A DNA stretch of 64,000 nucleotides from Nanobdellota archaeon (GTDB lineage: Archaea; Nanobdellota; Nanobdellia; Pacearchaeales; GW2011-AR1): the NCBI GenBank assembly GCA_030698805.1, contig JAUYMA010000010.1, positions 124,001 through 188,000 on the forward strand, written 5' to 3'. The notes below the pieces were generated by a model. That model saw only the letters and a program-made list of their open reading frames with translations, was not told the origin of the DNA and searched no databases. Made by a program: the position numbers and the translations under genes. Of this stretch, positions 45,525 to 54,300 are shown one piece after another. Position 1 is the stretch's first letter; the number at the start of each line of letters is the position of its first letter.

Positions 45525-46145
45525 TTAGTAATGCCTTCTAGGTGTTGCAATAAAATGAGGGTGCATAATCGCTTTAATCGCTTTTCCTCTTTCAGAATCT
45601 ACCTTTGTTCCTGTAAAAGCTCTGAACATTGTACTTGCATATAGGTCGGCTATGTCTAAAATTAGGGGATATTTGAATCCAGATTTATTCTTTGGATAAA
45701 CCGCCAGGGTTATTTCCATTCCTGGATGCTCTTCCTCGACTTTCCCCACTAGATAATCTTTTTCTCTTTTATGATGAAGGCCATCCAAATGTAATTGAAT
45801 CTTTAGAGAATCTTTATCTAACTTTTCAAGACTCTTCTTTATAAGACTGACTAGACTTTTTACTAGAAAAGGCGCTGCATACGCGAGGTTTCCAGGAATC
45901 TCCTGCCTAAGAGAAGGATTCATCTCACTTTCTTGTGGAAGAGAAGTGCACCTATAATATAAATCTTGATCTTCAATAAGCCGAGTGATATCTCCTAATT
46001 CCCTTCTCCTTCTTCCACCAATACGAGGCGTTGGGAGAGCATCTAAAGAGTTAAGAGAAGCTACTGCAACAATATACTCTTCCTCATGAGGAACACTATG
46101 ATGATTTGAATCGTCAATACCAATGTGAAGAGTATCTTTCCCCAT
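45525..46145 (-). CDS. RNase H-fold-like unknown protein
   Basis: This 206-aa protein contains HIGIDDSNH at the N-terminus, LHLDGL in the middle and DIADLYAS near the end, acidic spots at positions reminiscent of RNase H-fold proteins (DUF3800/RNase HII-like). No nuclease signature is certain. It starts about 95 bp from the divergent or adjacent elements and is 52 bp upstream of guaB, which has its own TATA. Confidence 0.5.
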   Translation of the reverse strand: MGKDTLHIGIDDSNHHSVPHEEEYIVAVASLNSLDALPTPRIGGRRRRELGDITRLIEDQDLYYRCTSLPQESEMNPSLRQEIPGNLAYAAPFLVKSLVSLIKKSLEKLDKDSLKIQLHLDGLHHKREKDYLVGKVEEEHPGMEITLAVYPKNKSGFKYPLILDIADLYASTMFRAFTGTKVDSERGKAIKAIMHPHFIATPRRHY

Positions 46146-46239
46146 TTTAGAAAGGAAGAGGGCCGCCGCTTATAAATCATCTGCTAAAATAAAAGCATGT
46201 GAAATATTGAAATTATATTTATAAACTCAGACTAATTTA

Positions 46240-47046
46240 TTATTTAATGCTCCTTCTTACCAACTCTGCATCTTCGGGATTGGTTATCCCCGACCATTTG
46301 TCCTGGGAAGGATAAATTTTCATTCTTATCTTTTTTGCCTGAATCAATTTAGTTATTTCAGTTGGAATAAGGCATTCTTTGTTTCTATCGCCCTTATAAA
46401 TTTCTTTAAAATTTACTAGATTAGCATGCAGCAAATTTATTGTTTCTGGATGCATACCAATTAAGTTCATATTTGCAAAATTATCTTGGCTAAGATTATT
46501 TTCTCCAAGATTATATTTTGAGATGTTGAACATTTCTTTTATTTCAAGAACATAGTTTTCTTTATCTAATTTGAAAATTCCCCGATTAACTGAACCTATC
46601 TCTGGAAGAACATTTATTAGTTTATATCCAACAACTGCGTCTTCTTTATTACCCTTTAGATGGTTTATGATCATTCTAAATCCATTTTCTCCATAAATAT
46701 CGTCGCCATTGCATATTACAAAGGGATTTTTAACTATATTTTTTATTGAACACAGTGCGTCAACTGTTCCCCAGGGTTTATCTCTTTCTTTTGGATCAAA
46801 TAACTGTAATGCATATTCTACAGGCACTCCCAAGTATTTACTACCAAAAAATTTCTTGAAAGGTTTTTCAGTCATCTCTCCTACAATAAAAACAATCCGG
46901 CTAAATCCGGAAAGCAATGCTTGCTTTATTGAATATTCTATCAGCTTCTCTCCATTAGGCCCTACTTCTGCAAATTGCTTTATCTTACCTCCAAAACGAG
47001 AGGACATCCCTGCTACCATATAAACAAGATCTATTTCACTTTCCAT
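46240..47046 (-). CDS. Sugar nucleotidyltransferase-like protein
   Basis: This 268-aa GT-A Rossmann-type nucleotidyltransferase has LVYMVAGMSSRFGGKIKQFAEVGPNGEKLIEYSI (the pyrophosphorylase loop G-x-S-x-R-x-x), ICNGDDIYG in place of the usual GDxxx metal site, and a WSGITNPED end. It probably activates a sugar phosphate with NTP; substrate unknown. Confidence 0.8.
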   Translation of the reverse strand: MESEIDLVYMVAGMSSRFGGKIKQFAEVGPNGEKLIEYSIKQALLSGFSRIVFIVGEMTEKPFKKFFGSKYLGVPVEYALQLFDPKERDKPWGTVDALCSIKNIVKNPFVICNGDDIYGENGFRMIINHLKGNKEDAVVGYKLINVLPEIGSVNRGIFKLDKENYVLEIKEMFNISKYNLGENNLSQDNFANMNLIGMHPETINLLHANLVNFKEIYKGDRNKECLIPTEITKLIQAKKIRMKIYPSQDKWSGITNPEDAELVRRSIK

Positions 47047-47156
47047 TTAAGATAGTATATGAAGCACTATTAATAATTTATTAAAGTTTTATTGATAAGC
47101 TAAAAAATAAATTTGTAGTAGCAAGTTTTATATATATTCAGGGCAAATAAGCTATA

Positions 47157-48341
47157 ATGTCTAAGGTTCAAAGAGAGATTTATCTAGATCACGCTGCAGC
47201 TACTTATTTATTACCTGAAGTAAGCAAAACGCTCAAACCCTATTTAGAGAAATTATATGCGAACCCTAGCAGTCTTCATTCTCAAGGACTAAAAGTTAAA
47301 ACGGATATTGAAAAAGCTAGAGATAAAATTGGAAAAATTATAAATGCTGATCCTCAAGAAATCATCTTTGCCGGAAGTGGGACTGAGAGTATTAATTTGG
47401 CACTCAAGGGGGTTGCTGAAGCAAAAAAGGAGGGGCATATTATTGTCTCTAAGATAGAGCATCCTGCTGTCTTGGATACCTGCCAGCATCTGAGAAAAAA
47501 AGGCTTTGAGATTACTTATCTCCCCGTAGACCTGCATGGTTTAGTCTCTCCAGAAGATTTAGAAAATGCTATCCGAAATGATACTATCCTTATCTCAATT
47601 ATGTACGCTAACAACGAAATAGGGACCATTGAGCCGATAGCAGAACTAGCAAGAATTGCTAGAAGATTTAATGTTCCTTTCCACACTGATGCTTGCCAAG
47701 CTGCCGGCGCATTGGATATAGATGTTAAAAGATTAGGAGTTGATTTAATGACTATCAATGGCTCTAAAATTTATGGCCCTAAAGGCATAGGAATTTTATA
47801 TAAAAGATCTCAAATAAAATTGAGTCCACTAATTCATGGCGGTGGACAGGAAAAAGGATTGAGAAGCGGAACAGAGAATGTGCCTGCTATAATCGGATTG
47901 GCAAAGGCGTTGGAGATTGCCCAGAAAGAAAGAGAAAAAGAGAATAAAAGACTTATAGCATTAAGAGACTATTTAATAAAAAATGTCTTAAAGAGTATTG
48001 AGGGCTCCCTACTCAATGGGTCTCCTGAAAAAAGACTGCCTAATAATGCCAATTTTTCTTTTGAAGGTGTTGAGGGAGAATCAGTTATGTCATTTTTAAG
48101 CGATGAGGGCGTAGCAGTCTCTACCGGATCAGCGTGCGGATCTCAGGATAGAAAGATAAGCCATGTTTTACAGGCTATAGGCCTTGATAAAAAACATCTC
48201 TCTGGGAACATTAGAATTAGCTTGGGCAAAAGAACGACTAAGAAAGATATTGAATATGTTTTGAAAGTCCTGCCAAAAATAATTCAAAGGCTAAGAAAGA
48301 TTTCTAAGATTAATCTTTCTCAGAGGAGAGATAATGGTTGA
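47157..48341 (+). CDS. iscS: Cysteine desulfurase (NifS/IscS type)
   Basis: This 394-aa PLP enzyme releases sulfur from cysteine. It has IYLDHAAATYL, ANPSSLHSQG, a FAGSGTESINL phosphate loop, the PLP lysine in NGSKIYGPKG, and the active-site Cys in STGSACGSQ. It supplies sulfur for Fe-S or thio-modified tRNA. No scaffold (IscU) gene is next to it; the next gene is a methyltransferase overlapping by 8 bp. Confidence 0.93.
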   Translation: MSKVQREIYLDHAAATYLLPEVSKTLKPYLEKLYANPSSLHSQGLKVKTDIEKARDKIGKIINADPQEIIFAGSGTESINLALKGVAEAKKEGHIIVSKIEHPAVLDTCQHLRKKGFEITYLPVDLHGLVSPEDLENAIRNDTILISIMYANNEIGTIEPIAELARIARRFNVPFHTDACQAAGALDIDVKRLGVDLMTINGSKIYGPKGIGILYKRSQIKLSPLIHGGGQEKGLRSGTENVPAIIGLAKALEIAQKEREKENKRLIALRDYLIKNVLKSIEGSLLNGSPEKRLPNNANFSFEGVEGESVMSFLSDEGVAVSTGSACGSQDRKISHVLQAIGLDKKHLSGNIRISLGKRTTKKDIEYVLKVLPKIIQRLRKISKINLSQRRDNG

Positions 48342-49041
48342 TATAGAAGTTTATTCTCATCAAGAGGATTATATGAAATTTCAGAATCTAAGACCTGATT
48401 ATATAAAAGCTATAACTGTCTCTTTAGATTTGGCTAAAAAATATGTTGCTGATAAGGAGGAGGTTATCTTGGCTGATTTCTGCTGTGGAACAGGAAGCAA
48501 TTCAAAGGAATTCGCTAGTTTATTGAATGGATTAAGAAAAGTAATCTTGGTTGATATAAATGGAGGATTTTTAGAAATAGCAAAGAAATCTGGAATTAAG
48601 TCTAAGGATCTAATTTTACAAGAAAGCGATATATTAGAAGCTTCTTTCTTGAAAGAATGTAACATAGTGCTTTCTATATTCGCCTATCATCATGTGCCCG
48701 ATGAAAAAAAGCAGTTATATATTAACAAAATAAAAGAATGTCTAAAGGATAAAGGCATACTAGTTCTAACAGAGATATATTTTAATAATAAGAACAACTG
48801 CATGGAATATTACAAGAAATTGTTCGAAAGTATACCTTCTGACAAGACAATACCTGGGTTAAAAAAATTCTTACAACAGACTGCGGAAAGCAGTGACTTT
48901 GAGTTTAAAGTCTCGAAAGATTATGCAGATAAGCAATTTGAGGACAATGGATTTACTCTCCTGCATGAAGAGAAGATATGGTCCAATGATGATAACTCAG
49001 ATGAAAAAGAAGGCACTTTTGTTCAAATCTATAGATTATAA
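48334..49041 (+). CDS. SAM-dependent methyltransferase
   Basis: This 235-aa class I Rossmann methyltransferase has motif I ADFCCGTGSNSKEF, an acidic residue in ILVDINGG, and post-motif NIVLSIFAYHHV. Substrate unknown. It is read with the cysteine desulfurase (8-bp overlap, ribosome-binding site GGAGAG), and ends 6 bp inside the convergent AbrB-PhoU gene. Confidence 0.87.
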   Translation: MVDIEVYSHQEDYMKFQNLRPDYIKAITVSLDLAKKYVADKEEVILADFCCGTGSNSKEFASLLNGLRKVILVDINGGFLEIAKKSGIKSKDLILQESDILEASFLKECNIVLSIFAYHHVPDEKKQLYINKIKECLKDKGILVLTEIYFNNKNNCMEYYKKLFESIPSDKTIPGLKKFLQQTAESSDFEFKVSKDYADKQFEDNGFTLLHEEKIWSNDDNSDEKEGTFVQIYRL

Positions 49042-49938
49042 TTTCCTCATTAATGTCAGATGCGAGAGATCTGCACATTCTTCCGCAATCTTTACAAGAT
49101 GGCGGATGAAACGCATTGTATTAGCATGGGGAGTTGCCATGAGCATTGAGTCTTCACGAATTTTATCCCTTATTTGATGAACTATTTCTATTCTCTTTAG
49201 GTTGAATTGATAATAAGCATCGAAGGTCTCTTCCAGAGTTTTCTTTATTAATCCTGAAAATTCCTTCAACTTCTTTGATTTCTTAACATCATATTTTATA
49301 TTAGTTCTCCAGAGGCGCATTATTTCATCCCCTATTTTTTCCAATTCAAAGGAATAAGTGAACATTACTCTGCCGTTGATCGAATCCTGATAAGACATTT
49401 TATTGATCGCTCTTTGAAGGTACAAGCAGAATTTATTCACTTCTAGATCCCGAGCATTTAAACTTTCCAAAGTCTCTTCTTCTTTTCCGAATATATCTTC
49501 TATAGATGAATCATAAAAGAAAAGAATCATCTGGAAAACTCTTTTGAATATATCATCTAGGTGCGCATAATTGGCCCCACTTATATCCTTTATAACATAT
49601 GTGCCCTTATCCTGAGAAACAAGCGCATATCCTAGATTATTTGAGCCAGCTTTTATCATGGCCTTAGAAATATCCTTATGAGACCTGATAGTTATTTCAT
49701 CTACTCCTTTAGCATATAAAGCATTGATTAATCGATAGATGGCTTTATCATTCAACCCCTCCAAATCCAAATTGACTGCTCCCCCCGATATCGGATTGTC
49801 TGAATTAATGATAAGGGATCTCCCCGATTCAACCATGGCCACCTCGGATTTTCCATCAATCTTATGCTGCCTTACCCATTCAATAGGAAGAGTAATTGTG
49901 TAAGCCTGATTGCCCTGTTTTATGACTTTTCTTTTCAT
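49036..49938 (-). CDS. AbrB-domain PhoU-like regulator, paralogue 2
   Basis: This 300-aa protein has the same architecture as the 2327 gene: an AbrB-type hairpin (KRKVIKQGNQAYTITLPIEWVRQ) then PhoU-like helices. Its promoter has a double TATTAATTA direct repeat (about 49950-49970) that may be an autoregulatory site. No small ORF precedes it, unlike paralogue 1. Confidence 0.8.
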   Translation of the reverse strand: MKRKVIKQGNQAYTITLPIEWVRQHKIDGKSEVAMVESGRSLIINSDNPISGGAVNLDLEGLNDKAIYRLINALYAKGVDEITIRSHKDISKAMIKAGSNNLGYALVSQDKGTYVIKDISGANYAHLDDIFKRVFQMILFFYDSSIEDIFGKEEETLESLNARDLEVNKFCLYLQRAINKMSYQDSINGRVMFTYSFELEKIGDEIMRLWRTNIKYDVKKSKKLKEFSGLIKKTLEETFDAYYQFNLKRIEIVHQIRDKIREDSMLMATPHANTMRFIRHLVKIAEECADLSHLTLMRKL

Positions 49939-50022
49939 TTTACTGTATTTATATTAATTATATTAATTATATCGATAATATATAAATGTTTCTTTGGGCT
50001 TTGATAAGTAAGAAAAAATAAA

Positions 50023-50874
50023 ATGGAAAACAGAACATACATTGACTGGCACACGCACACAATCTATTCTGATGGATTGGACTCGCCAGATACAGTTGTG
50101 AGGAATTCTAAATTCAAAGGCATAGAAAGCCTTGCGATTACAGACCATGACACTTTAGAGGGATATTGGGAGGCTGTTCCTGAAGCAGCAAAGTGGAGAA
50201 TTGAATTGGTTCCCGGAGTGGAAGTAAGCACTAGAGTGTACCATATCCTTGGCCTGGGCATCGATCCAAAAAATCCTGAATTCAATGCTTTTCTTGAAAA
50301 AGTTCAGGGATTGCAGGCAAAGGTGTGTGAACAGAGAATTGAGAAATTGCAGGCTGCCGGATATCCAATAACCATGGAGAAATTGAAAGATGCATTTCCT
50401 AAATCTAGAATTGGAAAGTATAATATCTTCATGGCAATGGTGCAGGATGAAGCCTGCTCTGAGATGATGATGAAAGAATATGGAAATTTTCCTCCGAGAG
50501 ATATGTTCAGGAAGATATTTGGCACTCAGGGAATAGCCGGCAAAATAGAGAACAAATATTTTGTAAGAGCAGGAGAGGCCATAGCAGAGATTCACAAAGC
50601 TGGAGGAATAGCAATTGTAGCTCATCCTTTCAAACAGGCAGACAATCCTGAAAACCTTGATTCATTAGTAGAGAAAGGCTTGGATGGCTTGGAAATTCAG
50701 CCAAATTACGGCAAAGATAATGATCCTTTCTTAGAATATGCAAGATCAAGAGGCTTGCCAGTTACTTACGGCTCAGACTCGCATGGAGCAACGCTAGATC
50801 GACCTCTGCTGGGAAGAGGAGAGAATTTGCTTGACACAGAATCCTTCTTTGCCAGGAGAGAGGCGTATGCCTGA
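50023..50874 (+). CDS. PHP-domain phosphoesterase
   Basis: This 283-aa metal-dependent phosphoesterase of the PHP family has metal ligands DWHTHTIYSDG, AITDHDT, GVEVST, IAIVAHPFK and YGSDSHG, in order. Family members include nucleotide and histidinol phosphatases. It heads a four-gene operon; it overlaps the HIT gene by 8 bp. Confidence 0.9.
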   Translation: MENRTYIDWHTHTIYSDGLDSPDTVVRNSKFKGIESLAITDHDTLEGYWEAVPEAAKWRIELVPGVEVSTRVYHILGLGIDPKNPEFNAFLEKVQGLQAKVCEQRIEKLQAAGYPITMEKLKDAFPKSRIGKYNIFMAMVQDEACSEMMMKEYGNFPPRDMFRKIFGTQGIAGKIENKYFVRAGEAIAEIHKAGGIAIVAHPFKQADNPENLDSLVEKGLDGLEIQPNYGKDNDPFLEYARSRGLPVTYGSDSHGATLDRPLLGRGENLLDTESFFARREAYA

Positions 50875-51301
50875 AGACTATAATCTGCTGCAGATTCACG
50901 AAGGAGACAACTGGGAAGTATTTCTGCATGAAAACCAGTACTTTCTAGGAAGAGTATATCTCTGGGCTAAAAGGACGGATGCTTCGGATTTAATGGATAT
51001 GACTCAAGCAGAGCAGCAAGAGTTTTTTGATCTTGGAAGCAGGGTGAAAGAAGCCTTGACTTCATTATTCCAACCTGATCTCTTCAACTATGCGGCTCTC
51101 AGCAACAACTCTCCGCACTTGCATGTGCATTTTATCCCTAGATATAAAACATCTAGAGAATTTGCAGGCCAAGAATTTAAAGATGAAAGGTGGGGAAAGA
51201 ACTACGCGCCTTATGATTATGATTTTAAGATTTCTGAAGATAAACTTTTGCAAGTGAGAGATGCTATAAGAAAGGAGATGGAAAAGCATGGCATATGCTG
51301 A
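50867..51301 (+). CDS. HIT-family hydrolase
   Basis: This is a 144-aa protein from ATG 50867 (GGAGAGAGG just upstream); a longer in-frame start at 50831 is less likely. The histidine triad is HLHVHFIPRY. HIT proteins hydrolyse or transfer nucleotides (dinucleoside polyphosphates, AMP-linked compounds). It overlaps the next gene by 14 bp. Confidence 0.87.
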   Translation: MPEDYNLLQIHEGDNWEVFLHENQYFLGRVYLWAKRTDASDLMDMTQAEQQEFFDLGSRVKEALTSLFQPDLFNYAALSNNSPHLHVHFIPRYKTSREFAGQEFKDERWGKNYAPYDYDFKISEDKLLQVRDAIRKEMEKHGIC

Positions 51302-52025
51302 TGGGGAATATCCTCTGGAGATAGTTTATAATGAACATTCTGAAGGACATTTTGAACCGAGAGAGCGTAAAATAGTAAATGAAAGAAAAGATCTTATGCC
51401 TCAGATAGCAAGCATTTACCTTATTAGGCACGCACATGCTCTACAGCAAACTATGACTGAATATTTCTGGGGAAGATCTTATGAAATGCCTTTAACTCCA
51501 AAAGGAAAAGAACAAGCTTGTAGATTAAAAGACAGATTGATGAGAGAGGAGTTATCATTTGACAAGATATTATGCTCTCCAGCAGTCAGGACAATTGAAA
51601 CTTTAGAGATCTCTTTACCTGAATATTCTCTAGAGGACGTTATTTTTGAAGATAATTTGGCAGAACAAGGAAGAGGCATATGGGCAGGGAGAAAAAGAGT
51701 GGATGTGCTTAATCCTGATATTGAAAGAAGAATCCAGACAGATATGTGGAACTTCAAAATAGCTGGCATGGAGTCAGCATATGACGTCGCAAGAAGAATG
51801 GAGAAGACATTGAAAGGCCATGCTGAAAGATTTGAAGGAAACATTGCGGTCTTCACACATTCGGGAGCTATTAGGAATCTCTTAACGCACATCCTGGGCT
51901 TTGACAAGAAAGATTTTGGAGAAATCCCGATTGAGAATACTTCTATTACCTGCCTTAGTTATAATAAAGGAATATGGACATTGGAAAAATTAAATGATTA
52001 TTCTCACTTGCAGGAAACAGCATGA
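51288..52025 (+). CDS. Histidine-phosphatase-superfamily protein
   Basis: This 245-aa protein has the phosphoglycerate mutase/acid phosphatase motif YLIRHAHA (catalytic His), LCSPAVRTIET, and FTHSGAIR. An N-terminal ~40-residue extension precedes the fold. Ribosome-binding site AAGGAGATGG lies just before the ATG. It acts on phospho-substrates; which one is unknown. Confidence 0.85.
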   Translation: MAYADGEYPLEIVYNEHSEGHFEPRERKIVNERKDLMPQIASIYLIRHAHALQQTMTEYFWGRSYEMPLTPKGKEQACRLKDRLMREELSFDKILCSPAVRTIETLEISLPEYSLEDVIFEDNLAEQGRGIWAGRKRVDVLNPDIERRIQTDMWNFKIAGMESAYDVARRMEKTLKGHAERFEGNIAVFTHSGAIRNLLTHILGFDKKDFGEIPIENTSITCLSYNKGIWTLEKLNDYSHLQETA

Positions 52026-52405
52026 GACTTGGAGTATATTCTTCAATAATCCAAGATAAAAAAATCTTGATAGTTAAGAAAAAAGAAACTTGGATTCTCC
52101 CTGGCGGGAAACCTGAAGCAAATGAGGGAGATTTAGAATGTTTATGCCGAGAAGTTGAAGAAGAATTATCGGGAACGAAAATTTCCAATCAGAGATTTTA
52201 TAGAGAATTTGAAGGACAAACGCCTCATGCTGGAGATATGCTGAAAGCAAGAGTCTATTTCGCTGACTTACAAGGCCCTCTTCACATTTTTAGCAAAGAA
52301 ATCTTAGGAGTTGCCTGGATAAGCAGCAATGAAATTGGAAATTATAATTTATCCGATATAACCCGAAAAGTTTTAGATGATTTGAATAGAGAGAATTATA
52401 TATGA
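52022..52405 (+). CDS. Nudix hydrolase
   Basis: This 127-aa protein carries the Nudix box GGKPEANEGDLECLCREVEEELSG (Gx5Ex7REUxEExG-like, with an extra Gly at the start). It hydrolyses nucleoside diphosphates linked to X. The ATGA overlap with the phosphatase ends a four-gene nucleotide-hydrolase operon. It overlaps the convergent flavin reductase by 10 bp. Confidence 0.87.
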   Translation: MRLGVYSSIIQDKKILIVKKKETWILPGGKPEANEGDLECLCREVEEELSGTKISNQRFYREFEGQTPHAGDMLKARVYFADLQGPLHIFSKEILGVAWISSNEIGNYNLSDITRKVLDDLNRENYI

Positions 52406-52971
52406 TCTTTAGAATGCTTTGCAATTATAGATTCGATCTTAGCTAATTCTTCTGGAGCAGGTTTTTTTATATTTTCTCCGAGCTTAAAATATTTATTTTC
52501 AGTATATATGAGTGGATCCTTACTGCTGACTGGATATAGTTCTACTACCTCTCCCACATACATTATATGGTCTCCTAAGACTATTTTATTAACTAGCTTG
52601 CATTCCGCTTGCATAATGGCATCTTCAACCATCTTGGCCCTTATCTTCTTTCCCTGGAAGAACTTGAATCCTAAATCTTTTAACACTCCGATTTTGTTAA
52701 CAGCTTTGCCCTTTGTTTCTCCCCCGGCTACACTCGATAAAACATTTTGATCTGAAGCCGCAAGGTTAACTCCAAACTCTTGCGTTGCATCTATGTTTAT
52801 TGCTGTTGCTTTGCCTGGGCCTATGCATACAGCTATTAATCCCGGAGAAAAAGAAACGTGATGTGTCCACTCCGCGGCCATGATATTATCTCCTCTTGGT
52901 CCAGTCGTAGTAATCAATCCGACATTGGTTGCAAATTTTTTCTTATGTTCAGAACCCCAAAGTATGTCCAT
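52396..52971 (-). CDS. Flavin reductase-like protein
   Basis: This is a 191-aa protein from ATG 52971, about 28 bases after TATA-like AATATTTTAATAC; a longer start at 53010 would cover that promoter. It is of the FMN-binding split-barrel type: LITTTGPRGDNIMAAEWTHHVSFSPGLIAVCIGP is typical. It reduces flavin or electron carriers. Confidence 0.8.
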   Translation of the reverse strand: MDILWGSEHKKKFATNVGLITTTGPRGDNIMAAEWTHHVSFSPGLIAVCIGPGKATAINIDATQEFGVNLAASDQNVLSSVAGGETKGKAVNKIGVLKDLGFKFFQGKKIRAKMVEDAIMQAECKLVNKIVLGDHIMYVGEVVELYPVSSKDPLIYTENKYFKLGENIKKPAPEELAKIESIIAKHSKDHI

Positions 52972-53061
52972 AAGAAACTCGGGAATACAGAGTATTAAAA
53001 TATTATGCAAGATACAGATAACTGAATTAATTATGAGACATTTTGTATTCGGTTATCTGTC

Positions 53062-53104
53062 TAGAGAACTGACTTAATTGTGAGATGCCTTTGTCAGTTC
53101 TCTA
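53062..53104. repeat. 12-bp perfect inverted repeat
   Basis: TAGAGAACTGAC at 53062-53073 pairs exactly with 53093-53104 across a 19-base loop. It lies between the flavin reductase start and the plus-strand TATA of the saccharopine-dehydrogenase-like gene (53114-53123). It could be a regulatory or structural element; no mobile-element gene is present. Confidence 0.65.
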
Positions 53105-53125
53105 TATGCGTAGATTTAAATAAAC

Positions 53126-53144
53126 TTTAGATTTGTAATCTAAA
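53126..53144. promoter_or_regulatory. 8-bp dyad near start site
   Basis: TTTAGATT-TGT-AATCTAAA is a perfect 8-bp dyad lying just after the TATA box (53114-53123) and just before AGAGGA and the ATG at 53150. It sits where an archaeal repressor would block transcription start. Confidence 0.6.
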
Positions 53145-53149
53145 AGAGG

Positions 53150-54298
53150 ATGAAATTCGATTTTATTATATTTGGAGGAACTGGAATTCAGGGCAGAATA
53201 TGCGCTCGCGATTTGCTGGAGTCTGGATACAAGGTTGCCCTTGTGGGGAGAGATAAATCTCAAGTCTCTGACTTACTTAAGGATGAAAAAGCCAAATTCT
53301 TTTATGTAGATTTGAAGAGAGAAAGGGCCATTGTAAGAGCTATTAAAAAAACCAAGGCGGATGTGGTGATTAATTGTGCGGAGCTTACCTTTAATGTGCC
53401 CATCATGAAAGCTTGCTTAAAAACTAGAAAGCCTTGCACAGATCTAGGGGGGCTTTACTACATTACCAAGGAGCAATTTAGATTGCATGAGGCTTTCAAG
53501 AAAGCAGGCATCTTATGCATTACTGGATGCGGATCTACACCTGGAATATTAAATGTTTTAACTGCTTATGCAATCAAAGACTATGATTCTGTAAACTCAA
53601 TCAATTTAGGATTTGCCTGGGATTCTAATATAAAAAAATTTGTTGTCCCTTATTCTATTAAAAGCATATTTAGAGAATTCGAGCAGCCTCCAATTGTATT
53701 TCACGATGGAAATTTCATAAAGAGCAGCAGAGCAAGATGCCTAGGAAGAGAAAATTTTAGGGAAATAGGCGAGCAAACAGTTTATTGCATTGAACATTCG
53801 GAGGTTTATACTTTCGCCAAGTACTTTAAAGATAAAAAAATAAAGAATATTAATTATATGGCGGGATTCCCCGAGCATTCATTAAATTTAATTCTTAACT
53901 TGATGGAGACTGGCTTTAATTCTGATAAAGAAATTGAAATCAGGGGCCAAAGAATTAAGCCTTTGACTTTTACTACTGAAATGCTGAAGAAAATAGAGGT
54001 GCCTGAGAATTATAAAGAGAGTGAAGTGCTATGGGCAAATATTGAGGGCAAATCTAAAGGCAGAAGCAAGAAAACAAGGATAGAGTGCGTGGTTAAAACC
54101 CTGGACGCATGGAAAGATGCGGGAAGCAATGTAGATACTGGAAGAACAATTAGCATAATCTCTCAAATGGTCAAAAGGGATTTCATTAAAGACCGAGGAG
54201 TCTTTGCCCCTGAGGCCGTTGTTCCACAGGATCTTTTCCTAAGTGAAATAGGCAGAAGGAAAATGTTTGTGTATATTGATGGTAAAAGAATAAACTAA
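53150..54298 (+). CDS. Saccharopine-dehydrogenase-like oxidoreductase
   Basis: This 382-aa NAD(P)-dependent protein has GGTGIQGRICARDLLESGYKVALVGRD (Rossmann) and the family pattern NCAELTFNVPIMKACLK...DLGG, CGSTPGILN. The family includes saccharopine and related reductases of lysine metabolism and homospermidine synthase-like enzymes. Which one is unresolved. It converges on the C39-like gene (2-bp gap) and lies near asd. Confidence 0.8.
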   Translation: MKFDFIIFGGTGIQGRICARDLLESGYKVALVGRDKSQVSDLLKDEKAKFFYVDLKRERAIVRAIKKTKADVVINCAELTFNVPIMKACLKTRKPCTDLGGLYYITKEQFRLHEAFKKAGILCITGCGSTPGILNVLTAYAIKDYDSVNSINLGFAWDSNIKKFVVPYSIKSIFREFEQPPIVFHDGNFIKSSRARCLGRENFREIGEQTVYCIEHSEVYTFAKYFKDKKIKNINYMAGFPEHSLNLILNLMETGFNSDKEIEIRGQRIKPLTFTTEMLKKIEVPENYKESEVLWANIEGKSKGRSKKTRIECVVKTLDAWKDAGSNVDTGRTISIISQMVKRDFIKDRGVFAPEAVVPQDLFLSEIGRRKMFVYIDGKRIN

Positions 54299-54300
54299 TC

